Positions 7,134-8,182 of a DNA stretch of 8,182 nt are shown one piece after another. The notes beneath the pieces were generated by a model. The model saw nothing but the letters and a program-made list of their open reading frames with translations. It searched no databases and was not told the origin of the DNA. Position numbers and translations under genes: made by a program. How positions within the stretch are numbered: the stretch's first letter is position 1; every line of letters begins with the position of its first letter. Origin of the DNA: Saprospiraceae bacterium (GTDB lineage: Bacteria > Bacteroidota > Bacteroidia > Chitinophagales > Saprospiraceae); assembly GCA_014379065.1 (NCBI GenBank), contig JACMMM010000326.1, forward strand, positions 1 through 8,182, written 5' to 3'.

Positions 7134-7807
7134 CTTGTTATATGCTTCAACAACATCTCCGCTACCAATTTATTCCCTTCCTCATTAAGATGAACCCCGT
7201 CGCTAGTAAGCATTCCGCTTTCGCGGTTGTCGGGATTGTTTATTGCGGAATTGTAGAGAAATGCCTGACGGAAATCGCAGAGTGGAATGTTTTTCTCTGC
7301 TGCTACCATTCGGATGATTTGAGAAAACCTGTCCAATTCGCTGTCCATCTGATTTTCTCCCGAATGACGTTCGCCAATACAAGCCGGCGTGCAGGCGATG
7401 ACCCGAATGCCCTTTTTTTGGAATTTTTGAATGAGTGCCATATAGAATTTTTGGAATTTATCGGCGTCCGTGCCCGTGCCAAACAGCTGCTTGTGCCACA
7501 CGTCGTTGACCCCCACATACAACACCACTACATTAGGTTTTAGCGCTAGTACATCGTCTTCCAAGCGGAGGTAGAGGTCGTATATTTTGTTGCCTCCAAT
7601 GCCCGCTCCTAGAAGCTCGTAGCGTCTAGCTTTGCCCTGTACTGTGATGGAATCGCGCATTTGCGCGATATACCCCCCGGGCCGCACCCCTGCTTCCGTG
7701 ATGCTGTCGCCAAAAAACACTACCCGGGTGCATTTTTTGGAGGATTTGAAAGAAAAGAGGAAACAGGCCATGAGGGGTAAGATGAGGAGACAATGTTTAA
7801 ACGGCAT
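7130..7807 (-). CDS. SGNH/GDSL-family hydrolase (lipase/esterase-like), exported
   Basis: This 225-residue serine hydrolase probably cleaves an ester (acyl or acetyl group) on a lipid, carbohydrate or peptidoglycan substrate. All family blocks are present: block I FFGDSIT with nucleophile Ser35, block II glycine in GAGIGGN (about 67-73), block III GVND with Asn101, and block V SDGVH with Asp203 and His206. The catalytic triad is therefore complete and the length is typical for a single-domain member. The N-terminus is a hydrophobic export signal or anchor; LMAC (12-15) loosely resembles a lipobox, but the hydrophobic residues after the Cys make lipidation doubtful. The ATG at 7807 is chosen over a TTG two codons earlier. 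The gene lies about 45 nt downstream of the T-tract ending rnpB on the same strand, and its stop overlaps that of the convergent small gene. Substrate cannot be inferred. Confidence 0.9.
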   Translation of the reverse strand: MPFKHCLLILPLMACFLFSFKSSKKCTRVVFFGDSITEAGVRPGGYIAQMRDSITVQGKARRYELLGAGIGGNKIYDLYLRLEDDVLALKPNVVVLYVGVNDVWHKQLFGTGTDADKFQKFYMALIQKFQKKGIRVIACTPACIGERHSGENQMDSELDRFSQIIRMVAAEKNIPLCDFRQAFLYNSAINNPDNRESGMLTSDGVHLNEEGNKLVAEMLLKHITS

Positions 7808-7850
7808 AAACAAAGGATGCTGGTTTGACTTGGGGAATGTCTAAACCCAC

Positions 7851-7866
7851 TAAAAAAATAAAAAAA
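7851..7866 (-). terminator. T-tract at the 3' end of rnpB
   Basis: On the minus strand the RNase P RNA runs directly into TTTTTTTATTTTTTTA. A strong local hairpin directly before it is not apparent; only short pairings such as CAGA with TCTG can form. Termination may use the long-range P1 helix, whose 5' strand is outside the window, or be incomplete. Confidence 0.5.
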
Positions 7867-7941
7867 CCGCAGACCTATAAGCCGGATTCTGTATTCCAAG
7901 ATCCTTTACAGGATGACAAGGAACCTCTGCCATTTATCTGG

Positions 7942-7959
7942 TCCCGACCGAGGTCGGGA
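7942..7959. repeat. Palindrome copy 1 inside rnpB (P18-like hairpin)
   Basis: TCCCGACCGAGGTCGGGA is a perfect palindrome with 8-bp arms around a GA centre. By position, just after the GGGTAGGC segment and before AGATAAATG, it forms the P18-like helix. It is 17/18 identical to the copy at 7983-8000. Confidence 0.8.
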
Positions 7960-7982
7960 TCTGCGCTGCCTACCCCCCTTGC

Positions 7983-8000
7983 TCCCGACCGAGGTCAGGA
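7983..8000. repeat. Palindrome copy 2 inside rnpB
   Basis: TCCCGACCGAGGTCAGGA differs from copy 1 at one base (A at 7997). In the rnpB transcript the change gives a U-G wobble and the hairpin survives; on the opposite strand it would be a C-A mismatch. It lies before the GGGTAGGC segment in the RNA, where E. coli rnpB has no comparable separate hairpin that I can align. Confidence 0.75.
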
Positions 8001-8017
8001 CTACGCGAGCCGCGCGG

Positions 8018-8049
8018 TTACCCGCCATAGCCTTGGCGAAGGCGGGTAA
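8018..8049. repeat. Long palindromic hairpin inside rnpB (P14-like)
   Basis: TTACCCGCC (8018-8026) pairs perfectly with GGCGGGTAA (8041-8049), and GCC/GGC can pair in the interior (8030-8032 with 8035-8037). In the RNA it follows the ATGCCATGTACACC segment, in the P13/P14 region. Its CCCGCC...GGCGGG core resembles palindromes I recall as dispersed repeats in Bacteroidota; that resemblance is from memory. Confidence 0.65.
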
Positions 8050-8182
8050 ACAAGGTGTACATGGCATTTCAACCCGCAAGGTTTATCCATCCCGGCTGTT
8101 ACCAGCTGGAATCGTGCGCTCTTACCGCACGTTTTCATCCTTACCCCGGCCCGAAATCGGGACGTGGCGGTTATTTTCTGCG

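Larger units (their letters stand above)
7867..8182 (-). ncRNA. rnpB: RNase P RNA (bacterial type A), 3' part, truncated by window edge
   Basis: This is the catalytic RNA of RNase P, which removes tRNA 5' leaders. On the minus strand the hallmark 3' conserved region ACAGAATCCGGCTTATAGGT is present (complement of 7873-7892). Upstream are the hairpin with core GTGCGGTAAGAGCGCAC (8114-8130), GGTAACAG, and GGGTAGGC (complement of 7967-7974), which in type-A RNAs carries the GGU that pairs with the tRNA ACCA end. AGATAAATG before the 3' region matches the usual AGAUGAAUG segment. The 5' end, with P1-P4 5' strands, lies beyond 8182. The peripheral helices P9-, P14- and P18-like are built from palindromes, two nearly identical. 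A helix corresponding to P19 is extended (about 7892-7928). The 3' end near 7867 is estimated from the start of the T-tract. Confidence 0.95.

Noticed and set aside
7793..7807. Lipoprotein assignment for the SGNH hydrolase from LMAC near the N-terminus
   Set aside because: The Cys is followed by more hydrophobic residues, unlike a normal lipoprotein tether, so a plain signal or anchor is safer.
7825..8049. Plus-strand open frame of 74 codons at the right end
   Set aside because: It runs antisense through rnpB, whose conserved sequences explain the region fully.
1..8182. CRISPR array, tRNA, insertion sequence or toxin-antitoxin pair
   Set aside because: No regularly spaced repeats, tRNA fold, transposase motif or small paired genes were found on reading both strands.

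Overview
The window looks like chromosomal DNA from a member of the Bacteroidota, probably near the Saprospirales/Chitinophagales (inference). Four signs support this. The genes have A/T-rich leaders with no Shine-Dalgarno sequence. One gene has a TAnnTTTG-type -7 promoter box upstream. The lipoprotein signal has an FFSC-style lipobox. The genes encode long secreted WD40/TPR proteins and carry palindromic GC-rich repeats of a kind I associate with that phylum. No mobile-element gene, CRISPR array, tRNA or phage gene is visible, so this reads as ordinary housekeeping/accessory chromosome with several unusual repeat-derived structures.

Layout. 1-55 is a short leader with a small imperfect hairpin. 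56-4780 (+) encodes a 1574-residue exported protein: a signal peptide, two copies of a three-cysteine helical module, a WD40-like beta-propeller region and a long TPR-like helical C-terminus. 4781-4902 is the gap between convergent genes and is almost filled by a perfect 44-bp inverted repeat. 4903-6513 (-) encodes a 536-residue lipoprotein of the UshA/5'-nucleotidase metallophosphatase family, with a GC-rich repeat inserted in frame (6027-6061). 6514-6662 is the divergent promoter region. 6663-7133 (+) encodes a small exported protein of unknown function. 7130-7807 (-) encodes an SGNH/GDSL hydrolase whose stop codon overlaps the previous one inside a TTAA. 7867-8182 (-) is the 3' part of the RNase P RNA gene rnpB, cut by the window edge, with near-identical palindromes built into its peripheral helices.

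How it works together. The four proteins all carry export signals (periplasm, outer membrane or surface), but orientation alternates and nothing shows one pathway or operon. The nucleotidase and SGNH hydrolase are probably envelope scavenging or remodelling hydrolases acting independently. The most interesting content is structural: the 44-bp perfect palindrome, the in-frame repeat with a tight G-quadruplex motif, the repeat-colonised rnpB, and the duplicated cysteine module of the large protein. I see no convincing evidence of a new multi-gene defence or biosynthetic system.
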